Positions 10,601-25,444 of a DNA stretch of 64,000 nt are shown here, in pieces. The notes under the pieces are model-generated. The model saw only the letters and a list, made by a program, of their open reading frames with translations, made no database searches and was not told the origin of the DNA. Position 1 is the first letter of the stretch. Every line of letters starts with the position of its first letter. The position numbers and the translations under genes were made by a program. The stretch is from positions 8,640,501-8,704,500 of the forward strand of contig NC_051101.1 in the NCBI RefSeq assembly GCF_901709675.1, in the 5' to 3' direction. This stretch comes from Syngnathus acus (taxonomy: Eukaryota; Chordata; Actinopteri; Syngnathiformes; Syngnathidae).

Positions 10601-13600
10601 AAAGTATGAATTGATCATTTATAGGTTTCTTACAAAATTACACTGCCCTCTTATCTTTAATTTTTTAATCATCTTGTGTTTGACTTGAAAAAGGACTGAA
10701 AAGATCTTGCACCTCCACCAATGCATAATTGTGTCTGACCGACCCACACGTTTTTATTTCTTCACCCATCGCTTCAATTCATTATCTAGTCCTTATCTCT
10801 CCTATGCACACTTTCAGTCTACTGATAACACACACACATACAATCCCAGTGAAGAGTGTGGAATTTCATTGGCCTTCTTCTTGTCAAACCAATGCAAATG
10901 TATTATGTACATAAAAACCGACAGCGCTGCACACAAATCTCCATCTTCCCTCAAAGTCAGCCCTGTATGGCTCCTTGTAGGGAGAGTTTAACAGTCATTG
11001 AGAAGAGGCAAAATATAAGTTCTGTTTTAGTAAGACTGCTGAAAGAAGATTGCAGAAGAGAGAGAACAGTGTGGATGAGTCAATAACAGAAGATGCAATA
11101 TGTGATATATGAATATGTGTAAGTCCACAATTAATCACTGTCAACAAAACAAGTTTGAGCTGAGAGACATGTCATACATTTAAGTGAAGAATTGGGTGTC
11201 AGGTAGGGTGTTCCTATGTCCTTAACATGAACACTTGATGGTCCTGATAGAAGCAAATACTGCATGTTCACACAATTAAAGCATAAACACAAATGCACAT
11301 TCACTCTTGATTGCAGCAGTTATTCAGCTCATCAACACAAAAATATATTCTACCTCCCCATTGTGTGACTGACAGATGAGATTGATGTATCATTTCCATG
11401 CATGCATGCAGAAGGTTTTTTATTTCAAGTAACCTCAAAATATATCACTTTTATGTTACCTTACTGTTGTACTGACTGAATATGTCCACTTAATATACTG
11501 TAAGGCGGGACAAGTGCACCCCACTGAAACCAAATAATAATATATTTTTTTACAGTTTCTTACAGCACAATTTTAAGTGGGAAATCATACTGTCCGAAAC
11601 TGAGGCGAGTACTGCCGAGCCAATAATGAGCAGCCATGTTATTTGGTTCTGTAAGGTCCAATCATAAGTTACTCACCTGTGCAAGACAGGCTTAAAAAAA
11701 TATGCAGTCACAAAAATAAATATTTATTCATTGAATGATGGGAGTGTGTGAATACGCGTGTATGTGATTATGTGCAAAGCTTGTGGGGAACCAGCCTCTG
11801 GCATTAGAGCGCCTATATGTTTGCAGCTCCCGCATCAATCAGAGGTAGGCTGTGATTGTCAGGCTGATTGTCCATTATGTCTGTGTGGGCCTGGAGGCCT
11901 TGGACTGAATTTGTGTCTGAGGGAGAACGAACGGCGGAATAAGTAAGTGAACATGTAATGCACAGAACTATACATCCACATTAATCTATAATTGAGGTGG
12001 AAAATAATGCCTTGGTGCTTGGAGTATGATTATGATTACTGGAGGCCCCACCTGAAGACAGCAAATCATACAAGCGGAGGAAAAGCAATCTAGCAAACAC
12101 GTCTGATTACAATTGGAGGCTAGCCCCCAAGTAGGAGAGAAATATATGCGTTTCGATAAGGGAGGGGGAAAAACTCTAGGTTACAAGGCCATCCTGGTGG
12201 CTCTTTGGATAAGGAAAGGATCTCTTGCTTCTTATGTTTGATTGGCTTTAAAGCCTGCATATCATCTTTGGTGTGTACCCTATTGCTGTTTTCCCTTCTT
12301 CTGGCTTTTATTAATAACTGAAATATAGATTTAAAATATAAGACATTAAATAGGTGCTAAGAAAATATTTTTCATGTTTTATTGATGCCACAAATATCTT
12401 CTTAACCTTATTTTATTGGGTAATCAACAAATCCGATTTCTCATTGGAAGTCAATAATATAATGCAGAATAAAAACAAAAGAAAATAAAAACAGCCAAAC
12501 GACAGAACTCTTGTCTTTCTCTCGCCTAATCAAAATTTCCAGGGGGACATATATGCCTTAAATGTTGTGTAACCCTATAGTGTGTGTACACTTCAAATTC
12601 TGAGTATTGTCCAACAATTCAGGTTTGGGAAATGGAAAAGTTTAAGAACCAAATGCAGAGCCAGAGGGATTTTATTGGTTCAGACATTGTGCAGTGTGGA
12701 GAAAATATTAGGTTGGAAAGCCCTGATAGCTCAGCACATGGGCTCTATAGGTCAGAGTATATGGGAAGCATGGAGCTCACATAATGTAGCTCCCTGTAGA
12801 GAGATGCTAAGCCCGAGGTGACCAGAGTAATTTATGCAGAGAGACATTTCGGCCGGGTCAGCAAGAAAAAGATCGTCTACAGATTATTAGTGTGTCAGAA
12901 GAATACAACATAAACGTTACATTGCCTACAGGAAATAATACCCAATTAATTATTGGCATAGTAAAACAACAATTTGTTTCCCTGAAACCTTAGTTGCGTT
13001 TTCAGTCCACTAACTCTTAACAAGTTTGGATTAAATTTGTTATTGTTACATTAATCAAGTTGCAACTTTACATATGAAGAATTATACCTAGCTCTTCCCC
13101 AATGTATCATTTCAATAACTGTGGATAGATTTGTGTCAGTGTGTTGGAAACTCTGGAATGGATGTTGCCCACTCTTTTAATCCTAATTTTCTATGAATCC
13201 CAAAAGAGCTGGAAGTACAAATCTATACACTCCTGCCTTGAGATCAAACACAAATTTAATTTACAGTCTGGCTTTAATCGCAAACAAAGTTATGCATTTC
13301 TTTCAGAGGCAAAGCAGTATTGAAGTTGTTGAACTATTAGCCTCCCACTTATGGTGGGAATCGGCCTGGCTGATTCAAATATTGACATCCAAATCAATAA
13401 ACCCAGAATTGAGAAGCCATGTTTCCAAGTAGAACGAGACGACATATTGTATTCTACTTGTTCTTATTTCACAAAGCAAAATATGTTTAAACTGTTGTTA
13501 ATCAATTTTATTTTAGACTTTTTCTAGAATTTTGGAATTTAGTCATAGCTTCTAGTTTTCTCGCTCATGCTTAAATCCGTCTTGTTTTTGTGTGAATGAA

Positions 13601-14720
13601 ATGTTTTTGTTAGTGTGCACCAGGACTAAAGCTCATCTCACTCTATATGCATCACTATGAATCGGTGTGAAATCTATAGAATCTGAAAAGGTGTGGAAGC
13701 TCAAAAATAAGTCGTTATAATAAGAATTACAGTATGTGTAAATACTGTATAAATTATATTAAGATTAACTGGTTTCCACATAAATGCAAATGGTTAATTA
13801 TATCAAATTTACTCAGGGCGAGGAGGAGATTAATGTGTCGTGGCCGTTCAGTTGCCACAGGCGGAGAAAAAAGCCATTGTGGTGTGTAAGAATGCTTACT
13901 GGCCACTGTATGGACAATGTGCCTACTACAGCATGACAAGTAAGCTTCCATATTAATATATGTGACAAAGACACGGGACATGAACAGTTGGAAGGAACAT
14001 GAACAAGTTGTATCACCTAATAGCTAAATTTACTCATGTGTAATGTTCTCTTTTGTACTCTTTCTATGTGAGCTACTGAAACCAGAATTTCCTGAGGGCG
14101 CACTCCCAGGGGATGAATAAAATTGAGTCTAAATCTACAAAGCAAAAATCTAAACGGAGAAGCCCAAATTATTTGCAGTAAAAGTCATATTGCATTCAGC
14201 AAGATGTGACTTAAAGGAGAAAACAGCTCTTAAATGAGCGTGATATTAGCAATTCTATGGTGTTGATTGATTTATCCTGGGGGAGGTGGCGGGGCAACTT
14301 GTAGTTCAAACTGACTCAGAGAGCACACACCCACAACTCGTGCACATTCATCAAACGGAGCAGGTAGTAATCAGACAGAAGGGAGACTGCTAATGTGCAG
14401 CTGTGTCTTTCAAACCAACAGGCAGACAAGACAAAAGAAAACCTTCAGCACTCAGCAGAGTTCAATGAAGCAGACTGGGAGCTCAAATCTGACTTACGGT
14501 TCTGACTTCAACTGAGTATATCATAGAATGATGTAAAAACATTGACTGTTTGATCATTTATATTGATTTAATGTGCGGCTAAGCTTTGCCACAACAACCG
14601 TCGGCATTCAATTACTTCATCCTTGTGCCTCGCTCTCCAAGGATGACTGATTGGTTTATACTCAATCCAACGGATACATGAATGCATCAAGGGGATTTAA
14701 GTGAGGGCTGATTGGTCATG

Positions 14721-14770
14721 TGGGGTAGGGATAGACCAATTATTGTCCAGGCCGATTTTATTTATTTTTT
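14721..14770 (+). repeat. possible interspersed repeat relic
   Basis: TAGGGATAGACCAATTATTG followed by TCCAGGCCGATTTTATT resembles degenerate fish repeats with reiterated GGCCGAT phrases. It is short and weak. Confidence 0.35.
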
Positions 14771-16213
14771 TTAAAACATCTGATAAGAGATCATCTAAAA
14801 ATTGTCAAAAATATTTCCTAAAACAGAGCAGCTGGGTGTGCAAGTAAGCACGTAAGACAACAAATAAAACAAAACAATGTTCAAGCTGTCAATGTGAGCT
14901 TTCAATGTACTGTGAGAATGTCGTGACCTTGTTTGTATCAGTGAATCCATTGTTCCATCTTCTCACATATGATAAAGGCCACAAGATAGACCATGTAAAC
15001 TGGCAGATTAGCTTGTGGTGAATGTGGCCTATGTGGCTGACGACAGCTGATGGCGGTTTCGCCAGCTCTATACATTCGCTTCCTAATGAGCATGAGCCTT
15101 CACACATTAATGTCAATGGGCCTTTAGCCATAAACAGGTCAGTGCAAGTGGAAATGAATTCATACAACATCAGATTAATCAACTACCCCCTGTCCTCCAG
15201 AAGCCCTCCATAGTTTCATCAAAGAGTAAGATGCACCGCCGCAACACAGATCTTACGATAACTTGGTCGTGCTGGCAATGATACGAGGGCCCTCAGTTTA
15301 CGGCAATCCCCACCTATGTAATTTTGTTGCTGCAAACAGCACGAAGATAACTACTTTGCACCATTTCCAATGTGCACGCCACAGAAAGGTAAGAAATTGT
15401 TATCTTTAGGTTCCTGCTTTTACTTTATTTCATTTTAGGATTTATAAACGTTCATCATCTAAATAGATTGTATCCTCAGCATTAGCATAGGAACAGATAT
15501 ATACTACAATGTACGAACTCCCTGCAGTATGTCCATGTAATACAAAATGAATAGTAAAAGTAAAATTTGGCAGATCAGATCAAATGGAAGGCATGCAAAA
15601 ACAACTGGCAGTTTATTCATCCAAATCAATGACTCACCTTTCCCCACAAGGGAAAAAAATGATGATGCTGCTACACACATCCAATACACCGCCCTGTTTA
15701 CTCCTGGCAAATTAATTTTAGCGAGTGTGTTTTATTTTAACATTCGCTTGAGGACTTTGTCAGGGTGTGTTTTGTCTTCATCAAAAAACACTCTCCAAAC
15801 AACTCAATTACAATGTGGCCTTGTGGTGTGCCTCAGAGTACGGATATGCAAAACAAAAAACACATGCAACGCCCACATTTGAACATTTCTCTAATCAGGC
15901 CAAGTGCTATGGGAACTTGAAATAAAAAAGCACCATTACATTTAGATTCGGTCTTGAAGACCCTGCTTGATGTCAGATGACAATATTATTATATAATACA
16001 TTACTAAATAAATGCTATGATTACAATTTTGCTCCAAAGCAATCGTATGTACCATGCACAGACAAGTGAAGCTACATGGACACATGCACAGGTGGTCAAT
16101 TCAAGTACTTTGATCTCCAGTGCTTCAGTCAGCAGGAGCTGTCATCACATAGTCTGGTAAGCCTGCAGGCTGCTGCTCTTACCTTTTAATGGACACACTT
16201 GCGTTAATAGTAT

Positions 16214-16273
16214 GACAGCAATACAGTAGATGAGAGGCATAGAGACAGCAATACAGTAGATGAGAGGCATAGA
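16214..16273 (+). repeat. perfect 30-bp tandem duplication
   Basis: A 30-bp unit starting GACAGCAATACAGTAGATGA occurs twice head to tail without a mismatch. Confidence 0.97.
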
Positions 16274-19200
16274 TGCTTGAGGAAGTGACAAAAAAAAAGA
16301 GAAAATGATGAACACAAAGAAACTTTTAGATTAGTCAGCCTCCTTTTTAGTAGTTGATGTTTCCAAATTATGCAAATGTATTTGAAATAACTATGCTAAA
16401 TATATATAAAGGGTAACTTGAGGGAGAATGATAAAAGTCTGACGATAAAGAGACTGTGGTGTGAATACAATACAATACAGTAAATCCATGACAAACTGCA
16501 GAAAACAGTATATTATATTATAATTGTGTATTTTTTTAATTTCCTCATATGCGCTTTACCCCTAAAATGTATATTTCTAGTGGTAAAACCACATGTTGTT
16601 AGTGCTGCAAATTATGACAAAATATATGGGAGTGGAAGACTACTAATGACTATGAATATTTATTCTCATACCTGTCAGTATAAGCAGTATATGCAAAAAG
16701 AAAATTACAACACTCTCGGTAATTGTGGTATTATAAGCACACCTCTCTGAAAGACTGAATGTGACAAAAGGTGAGTGTGCGGCACATCTGCACCCATATT
16801 TACCTTTCTGACGGCATGAAATACAACCAAGGATGAAAAACTAAGCTGATCTTGTCAAAGAAAGGAGAAAATCCCTGATATTGCTTTACTGTTTAAAAGA
16901 GCACCAAGTCCACTTTTCCACCCACTGGCAGGACTTCAAACAAGCTGCTTCAACAAGTCTGGGCTCTTATATATCAACACTCAGAGATGAGCTACGGTGA
17001 ACAGGAAAGAAAAAGACAGACAAAGAAATAGAGCAAAAGGGAGAAAAACATGTAAGAGTGGCTGTAACAAAAACTTAAAAATCGAAATTAGTGATGGTGT
17101 GGCTGCATTTTCTACCAGACTTTGAGGAAGAACTGCCTATTGAATTACAAAGAAGTAGTGTAAGGAAAATGACAGGTGCAAGAAAATAAAAAAGCATATT
17201 ATCCATTTCTAACAACACTTCACAATGCTTTTAATTACTCCACATTGTGATGATTAATTAAATCATTATTACATATAATCTATTATACTACCCTGCATAA
17301 ATGAAAGTGAAATACTCGTCATCAGTTAACTTCACTAATAGAATAAAGTTAACCCAATAAAACAATAAAATAACCCAATGAATGCGTGTGTGATATTTTT
17401 TACAGACATAAATAAATGAATAAATACATTAATAAACTTTGAATATAAATACTGTCGAGATCACTGATTGATCAGACTGTAATGTCAAGCCATGCCATGA
17501 GCTCTAAAAACTTCATTATATATTTCATTTGAATTTCCTGATTAACAAGGAGGGGGGGAATCTAGAAACAACTCCACAATTCACTTTGGTTTCTATCTCA
17601 TACGTAATATCCTTACCTTATCTTACTAGGCCTGTTAATTAAAGCTATTTATTAGCTCCTACCAGCCAATTAACAGTTTTGGCAGAAGGGAACACGCTAA
17701 TCTAAACACAACACAGAGAGATGACCAAGAAAAAAGGCCAATAAATGTAAAAGGCGCAAAGATGTGAATAGGTGTCAAAGCTATTAAAAAGGTCTCTTAA
17801 CCCCATTAATATTCAGAGAGTCATTTTTCGGTTAATTCTTTTGATTCAATTAATGTATGTTTACACCTTTTTATCATTTTCGTGTAGATTATTGGATTGC
17901 CAAAGTAAAACAAAAATATATGTACACATATATTTAAATACAGGTCACAAATGTCCAACATTTAAGATTTTGCTTATTTTCAGAAAGAGTCATCACATAA
18001 AAAAAAAAACAATTTAGGGGAAAACCCTGGATGATGGGCACATTGCATAAAGTTAAAATCCATAAATCATACGACTAAAGAGATTAGTGATTAGTTTGAG
18101 TTTCACAATAATAGTGGACACTTATTATGTGTTTCCTAAAATTACACTTGCAGATCAATTGACTCGTCTGTCCGTCCGCCAGCACATGTAAGCTATTTTG
18201 TATGCTTTTATAATGAAGAAAGCAGAAAAAAAATACTTTACATGGCATGGCCATAACAAGCCTAAACTGCAGAATGCACCATTCCTAAATGTGTTATGGT
18301 ATCCAAGTGCTTGCTCTTTTTTATTGTACATACAGCACAAACATAAGTGCAGGTGTGAGGAGTTAGTGTCTGCTGACTCAACAGACGAAAAAGCAGATGT
18401 TGAAATGTTGTCAAACTGATGGTGCTTTCCCACACAGATGAACAGATAAGACATACACCTATCTCTGTCATTTTTAAAATCATGCTATTCAATTGGAGAA
18501 ACTCTCAGACATCAGAGTGATTGCAGAACAAAGTTTGCAAAACACTAGAAGATTTATCCCGGTATTTTTGTGAGGTGACTTATTTTGTCTTATACAAATA
18601 ATTAGCTTTTATATTTGAGCAGCAACAAGCAGACCTTATTTAGGTTTATATGGTTTGTATGATAAACCACATGCACGCTACAACAGTAAGCTATTGAAAC
18701 AAGACTTTCAAGAAAACTACTGGGAGAATGACTATTTTATATTTTCAATGTTCACATTTGCATGTGCCTATGTGTGTGTGTTTGGGGATGGGTCCTTATA
18801 TTTTACCTACACTGCATGTGCTCATATACTTAGATCAGCAATGCTTTTTGAGGGTATTTTTGTTGGTTTCTTCTTTAATGTATTAATCCCAAATTAATAT
18901 GTGGTATTCAAGAATAATTGTCGGAGCCCGTCTGTTTTCCTTGACCTCTTTTAATCAAACCACTATTACTTGTATTTACCATAAATATGTTGTAATGGCT
19001 AAAATGGTGTTATAAGCAGGGGTTAAGGGCCACTTGTTGCTAGAGATGGATCTCACAGCCCGCAAACTGAGGTAAGCTTTTTATTATAGTATTTATATTG
19101 TGAATGTAAAAATGTTAAAAGCTTGAGTAGTTTTAAAACCTTGATGATGAACTAAACCCAAAATGTCAAAGCTCTTTTACATTTTAAATGCGGCTTATCT

Positions 19201-22200
19201 TCTTCATGAGCTGCTATTTACTTATATCAATTAAGCATTTATGGGGAACCCCCCCTCTGCTTCTGAAGTTATTTTGGATAGTTTACGACCTGTAAACTCA
19301 ACTTCAGATAAAATGCTGCAACTACCGGGCAAAATCAATAAGTAATGCAAGATTTAAAATGGTGTTAGCATGTAAACAACATGTACATGCACAGTGAGCG
19401 ATAAGCTCTCCATGGCTTGTTTAGTGAAAAGCTGAAGTGCCTAACAAAGAAAACCAATGTAGTGTGCGGCTCCCAAGGCAAAGTGAATTAATCCTGCAGA
19501 TATTGGCTGTCTTAACATTGTGTGTGCAAGTCTGTGATAAAATGATAAACAGGCATTTAATTGGGAAAAGGGTGAATTAAAAGCCAGCCCATACAACATG
19601 CATAACATCAGTGACTACTCCTAACTACTGCAGCTGGATCATTCATCTGTCCCTCGTGATCTTGTGCGCAAATAAATAGAGGCGGAACCAGAACCAGCAA
19701 GGAATTCCTCTGAAGAAAAGACGGAACAAAAGTTAAACCTGTTTTTTGTTAATAGCGTGAGATGTGTCTGAATGCCCGTATAGATTGGAATGATTTTGTT
19801 GAAGCCAGCTTCAAATGTCTGAGGATTTGCTGCAATCAGGGACAGAGAAACAATTAGGCAAATGAGGCTGCATTCATAATAAACCTTTACGCCTATTTGG
19901 CCAAGACGCAATTAAGACTGCTGGGGCCATGTTGGACTCTTTGAAACTAACAGTACAGCACAATCTGAGGCTTCACAAATTGGAATTGACAAAACGGGAG
20001 AATGTGCATAAAAGCCACACAATCACTCAAGAATTCAGTTCAGCAACTGACTGACTTTTGACTGCATTTATTCCTACTGATGTTAAGATAATTCTCTTCT
20101 TATTCTATTTTAAAGTCCCTCTCATTCCTTATATCTCACATCTCGCCTACTTATCGAAAGCTACAGGGACAATTCATACAGGAGCTAGAGAGAATACAAT
20201 CACAGAAAATGGCTTCCAAATGAAGTCATGACTCTCATGTGCATTTTGAACATTTGTGAGGCCATACATGCGCATGTGTGTTTCATAAGTCCCTGTTGTG
20301 TAACCTTGACAGATTGAGCACAAGTATACATGTCTATAGAAGTCTACAGTGGAACAGTAAAATAAAAGACAGGCATGTCTTTGGCAAACAGCATAGCAAT
20401 GTGGGCGGAATATCATTGCAGGTTTTTGCACAAGTGCACACCAGCCAGTCTGGTTCCATTTGTGTAGCCTTTGATCAAAAAGGAGGGGCAACATTATCCT
20501 GTCAAATAACTTATTAAAGGTGAATTTGCTATGTAAAGCCATGATAGAATTGTGCCACTTTTACAACTCATCTTTTCCGTCATATTCTTTGATATGGAGC
20601 GGTCAACTCAAATTATACTGCATAGGATAAGCGGCAAGTGGCACACCTGATTTAAAGAAGGATTCAAGCGGACTGAGGACAGTTGGTAGCACCGCCTCAG
20701 TTATTCATCTAAATTTGAATTGGTAAACATTATTTGTGTTGCTAACAAGCATCTGACACCAATATTCTGAAGATAGTGTGATCGTTGCAGACTTTTTAAT
20801 GACAAGCAAATAGAACATGTCAAGCAAACAAACCACTGAACCCAGTGAATGTATGTTTTGTCTTGTTCTATTGTCGCTTTTGTCTACTCAAATAGTACAT
20901 TAATTAACAGGGAAAATGAGGAAAAAGTGTAGCGAGCAAATGTCAAGTTTGACAAAGATAGAGGTTAGCTTTTCCTAACAATATAAAGCAGCAGCTTGGA
21001 AAAAATCCCTCAGCAAATACACACAATTAGGATCCCCAAAGGGGACGAAAAACAGAACACTAATTGTTGAAAATATTAAAAGTGATCTGCTGGGGAAATG
21101 GGGAGAGAGAAACTTGTTAGACTAATTAACTTCTTCTAGTGTATTTCTTTCTTTGTGACAAATGATAATTACGTCAACGTTATAAGGCAATGTGGGAATT
21201 CACATAACTGAGGGTGGGGAGGGGATAATTTATTGTGTGCAATTAAGTTTTATTTTCCATGAACACTTGCTTATTGGCTTTTCATTATCGGCCTCAATTT
21301 TAACCAGCTACCCTTATTTCCTTTCTTCAACTTGCATTTTTTATATTCTCAATTTTGGGCGTCCCCGGTGGGGCTGAGCAGGTGCAACGGTCCATGTTGA
21401 CAGCTTGTTCCTTCTCTCTAGCTGCAAGGCAAACTGTCACTCTTGTCATTCAGGCCTATGCACACCGCATGGAAAATGGATGTGGGCATCTGTATTTGTG
21501 TGTTCTCGGGAGATTATGACAGCGCACGGTGACAGGGGCAAGGGGCACTGTAAGCACTCTGAGAACCAGCTGAATGCACGCACACACAACCGACACGAGT
21601 CTCACAACTTTGACCTGGCAGGGCCAAGCCTTCAGGGGCAAAGGCTTCAAGAGAAAATGCAGAGGTGCAAGCTTGCGTATTGTGTTTTTATACAATCTTA
21701 CGCCCTTAGAGTATCTTTGAGCTTAGCAAAGCATATTCTCTGTAGAGTAGTAATAAATTGCAAGCAAGAACACCAATCTTAAATGTAGCTATATATAATC
21801 ACACATGTTGGATCAACAAATAATAACTGAAACTTGCCATTTATAAAACCAATGCAATATTCAGATATTTAAAAACAATACAAACAAAATGAGGCGTTGC
21901 TGCGAGTTCATTTTAAATCCTACTGAGCGTGTGTGTGTGAGTATGCTTGTGCGTGCGTGTGTGTGGTGCAGGGCACTGGCCCTAGACAAAGTGATCTGCC
22001 AGGTTTCTGCCCACTGGTCTTTTCATTGCTGATGGATGGGCCTGGTTCAGCGCCATCTGGCTATAGGATACTTCACATTAATCATTGCAAACACACACAA
22101 AGGCACATCCACTCACAACGGGTCTCTTAAAACACACACCGGGGGAGCAGTGTTCGACACTGTATGTACATACATATATGTAAAAATCTATAATCTAATG

Positions 22201-23157
22201 TCATATATACAAGTAAAACATTTTAACTGAGATAAACTACATGGCAGGAAGATAGAGAGCCCAATAAAGAGGCAAGCTAATATTTCATTAATCCCATTGG
22301 GTGTCAATATTAGTCTGTATTGAAGGTTGACATTTACTTCTTCCGTGATTTTTTGTTAGCCGTGGGAGGTTAAGACACAATCTTGGTAATAAAACAACAA
22401 TTAGTTCATTAAAAAAAACAACAACAACATTGTTTCATTTAGGTTGGTAGCCTGCAGCTTTGAAACAATAAAGGCCCACAAACACAACAGCCCCTGCGCA
22501 ACTCCGCCTTTATTAATGACCTTTTTCTACATTGCCAAATGCATATTAGCAGTAATTGCCATATAGACGCGGATTTATCCCTACCCTTGATATACATGCA
22601 TTCTCGCTATGAGATGTGTACATAAACAGCACACCGATGTAAACTCATGAACAACTATTAGCGAAAAGGTCAGGCACTCCTACAATCTAATGTAAAGGGA
22701 GCGATATCAGACTATCAGCTGTATGGTCTTAATAAAAGCTGATTTGCCTCCATATTTCCTCAGTGAATGGACAGAGAGAAGGACAGGAAGACCTTGGTGG
22801 ATCTGGGAAGGCTCATGCTTGACATTAGATCTTTTGAGCAAAGCATTATTCACCGTTATCTGGACTTGTAACACACGGGGATTTATTTTGTATGTTGAAA
22901 TGGAATCAGACTTACAGGAACATTCAAGGCTTTACCAGACATGTTGGGATAGCAGATTTGTGAAACAATTTTACTGAAAGCGGGAAACATATCAGTTCAT
23001 GTTTGTATTATTGTGACTTTAAATCGATGTATGTTCAAACGCATTTGAAAATATTTTCTCACTTGAGTTAAAATGTAATTGAAAATACCTTTAAAACCAA
23101 TTTGTATATATGTTTCAGCATAAACGGAGACTAAACACTAAAAACTAACAGGTTTTA

Positions 23158-23175
23158 ACTTGCACATGTGCAAGT
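23158..23175. other. 18-bp perfect palindrome with central CACATGTG
   Basis: ACTTGCACATGTGCAAGT equals its own reverse complement and contains an E-box (CANNTG) at its centre. Confidence 0.85.
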
Positions 23176-23943
23176 CAAAAGAAAATGCTATTTTGCCGCT
23201 GCTATGTTTTAGCATTTGACCTATATTTTTATAAATATAAATTAAGTACATAAATATTGCTTGTGTAGTCTGCAGTGCATGATTTCCTTTTAACATTCTA
23301 TTAAAAAAGCTGAACAAATGTATGTTTTAATGTATTTGCCAGTCAAATATTTTCACTCTCCATTAGCAATGCCACATTTTTAAAGTATTAGTGTTGTAAA
23401 CTCCTTGTTATACTTGTATGACTATAAAAATATATATTTGCACTAACATATATTGCCTTTGTTCATTATTTTAGAACTTCGCACAGGTGGGTGTCTGTAT
23501 TGAAAAGTAAAGCTTTCCAGAAAAGAGAGTGATTGTCACCAAGACTTTCCACCTAATTTAGTTGATGGTGCTTTTTCCTTCCACCTGATGCTAAATGCTT
23601 CATTGAATTCAGTGAATATCGATCACCACACCATTTAGTTAAATTTCGAGCATCCAGCTCAAAAGAAAATGGGGCCCCATCGTAATCAGGAGTCAACACT
23701 TAACATGCTCTTATCCACAAGATTGCTATCAAGAGATGATCCCCATAAGTAGAAAACAAAATCATCACAGCCCTTAAGACAATACATGAATGATGACTGA
23801 CAACTTCTGCTGTCAAGTGAGAGGCTTCTTCTGAGGCCGATTAAGGAAGACACAAGATGATGAAACAAGTGCATCGTGATGGAGATGGACAAGGACTCGT
23901 CAGTATGGGATGGAGGGGAATGAAAAGACTGAAAAACGCTTAC

Positions 23944-24006
23944 CTTATGGTCGTAAGGGTTGTAGGAGTGGAATAGTTGAGACAGTTCTTTTGTCCGTTG
24001 TTTCTT
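23944..24006 (-). CDS. cdkal1: cdkal1 exon D: linker between radical-SAM and TRAM domains
   Basis: This is a 63-nt microexon-like coding exon of exactly 21 codons, phase 0 on both sides. The peptide is KKQRTKELSQLFHSYNPYDH followed by K. It matches the human KKQRTKDLSRVFHSYSPYDHK segment (about 413-433). The acceptor is ATCACAG behind a run of seven T; the donor is GTAAGC after AAG. The basic helix joins the catalytic barrel to the TRAM domain. No methionine begins this short frame, so an ORF scan alone would miss it. It is recognised from similarity, splice sites and its position between exons C and E. Confidence 0.96.
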
Positions 24007-25444
24007 CTGTGATTGAAAAAAACAGATAGGAAATTAAATGTAAGAAAGATACACAGACGATATACAATATGCAACTTGAACGCAAATGAAAAATCCAAAT
24101 TTAGTTTATCACTACTTATCTTTATTATGATCCATTAACTCAGACTGAAAGAACCCGGTTTGAAGATCAGACTTAACGAAAGATATGAAAACCATTGGGC
24201 TTGTTCTTACAGCTTTGACAACAACCATGTGGATTTTAACACTGAATTCCAAAGCTTAAAACTGTTCCACTCCAGTACGCTAATGATGTCTAATTTAAGG
24301 TAAAAAAAACAAGGCATATGGTGTAAAGATGCAAGACATGCGATACATCTTCACTTATTAACTTAAAGGGTCACTTGAGCAGATGGAGAAGACTTATTAC
24401 GAGTAACAGCAACGCCTACAGTCATTCAGTAGCTCAATAAAATATAAAATGAAGACAGAGGAAGAAAGCGAGGGAGACTTTTGCCTAGCAGCCGTATCGG
24501 AAAGTAATTTTTTATGTAATTTGTGCTCAAAGTCCACCTTTAACCTTTGCGATGTGTAATAAGATGCACACGCATGAGACGTGACTGTTTGATATACAGC
24601 GGTTGTTAATGCAATCAGTTACATGATGCTGACATTGTTACAAAGAAGTGTAATTAACCCACTGATTAGGCCATGTCTGGCTGAGGGGGAAAGGCCGTAT
24701 GTACTTGCTGCTATTGCTACAGGAAAATTGGAACCATTGCTATTCTTTCTTAAGCTTTATTCCACTGAGTGCTAATAAGTTAAGAGTTGGTCTGGTGTCC
24801 TCGGGACAGTTCTATACATCAGAAGCAGAAAGCCAACAGGTTTGGTCTGCGGACACATGCAGTCATCATTGAAGCTTTAGCAAACATGAAATAATCTTGT
24901 TTTGTAATAAGGGGGTATTTTTTATGACTAGTATTTGAAACAACTGAAGTATGGAGAGAATCATTTTCCAGAATGGTCAAATGACAACCATTCTATCGCC
25001 TCCTCATGCCTCATTGTACCCTTTATTTCTGTTTTTTTTTCATCCGAATGACAATTCTCAATGTAGTCCTCATTTGTTGTTCCCTCAAGGCTCTTCTGGA
25101 TTCCAAACCCATCATAATTTTTCACGTCAATCTACCTCAGAATTTCCTTTGCTTTCACCTAAATCCCTCTAACACTCTCAGTCAAGGAGCGCTCCACTGA
25201 TTCAAAGCCTGCCTCTCTTGCTCTCTCAATCTTTTCTTTGGCTTTCCACGTATCCCTCGGTACGCTCATTTCTTTTCCTCATCTCCTATATTTCCCCACA
25301 GGATGGGCTCACTCATACTTATTCACTCTTCACTCTCTTCCCCAACTTCTCCTCCCCCCTTAGTCTATACATTTCACCATATATGCCTGGAGCACCTTAG
25401 GTGAGAGCAATCCTCTCATCATCACTCCTTAGAACCATTCTGCG

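Larger units (their letters stand above)
7607..23943 (-). other. cdkal1 intron between exons D and E
   Basis: This is a phase-0 intron of 16,337 bp. It contains the poly-T acceptor tract of exon E, a repeat relic near 14721-14770, a perfect 30-bp tandem duplication at 16214-16273, a degenerate GT-rich patch near 21929-21965 and an 18-bp perfect palindrome at 23158-23175. The open frames in it show no similarity I can recognise. Confidence 0.9.

Noticed and set aside
16214-16273. Direct repeats as a possible CRISPR-like array
   Set aside because: Only two contiguous units with no spacers in a vertebrate intron; a simple tandem duplication.
20174-20542. A 122-codon minus-strand frame
   Set aside because: No domain, signal or family similarity recognised; overlapping frames on the other strand are equally open.
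20664-20720. Possible tRNA-like SINE head (GTTGGTAGCACCGCCTCAGT)
   Set aside because: Only a short phrase resembles SINE A/B boxes. The second box and a tail are not convincing.
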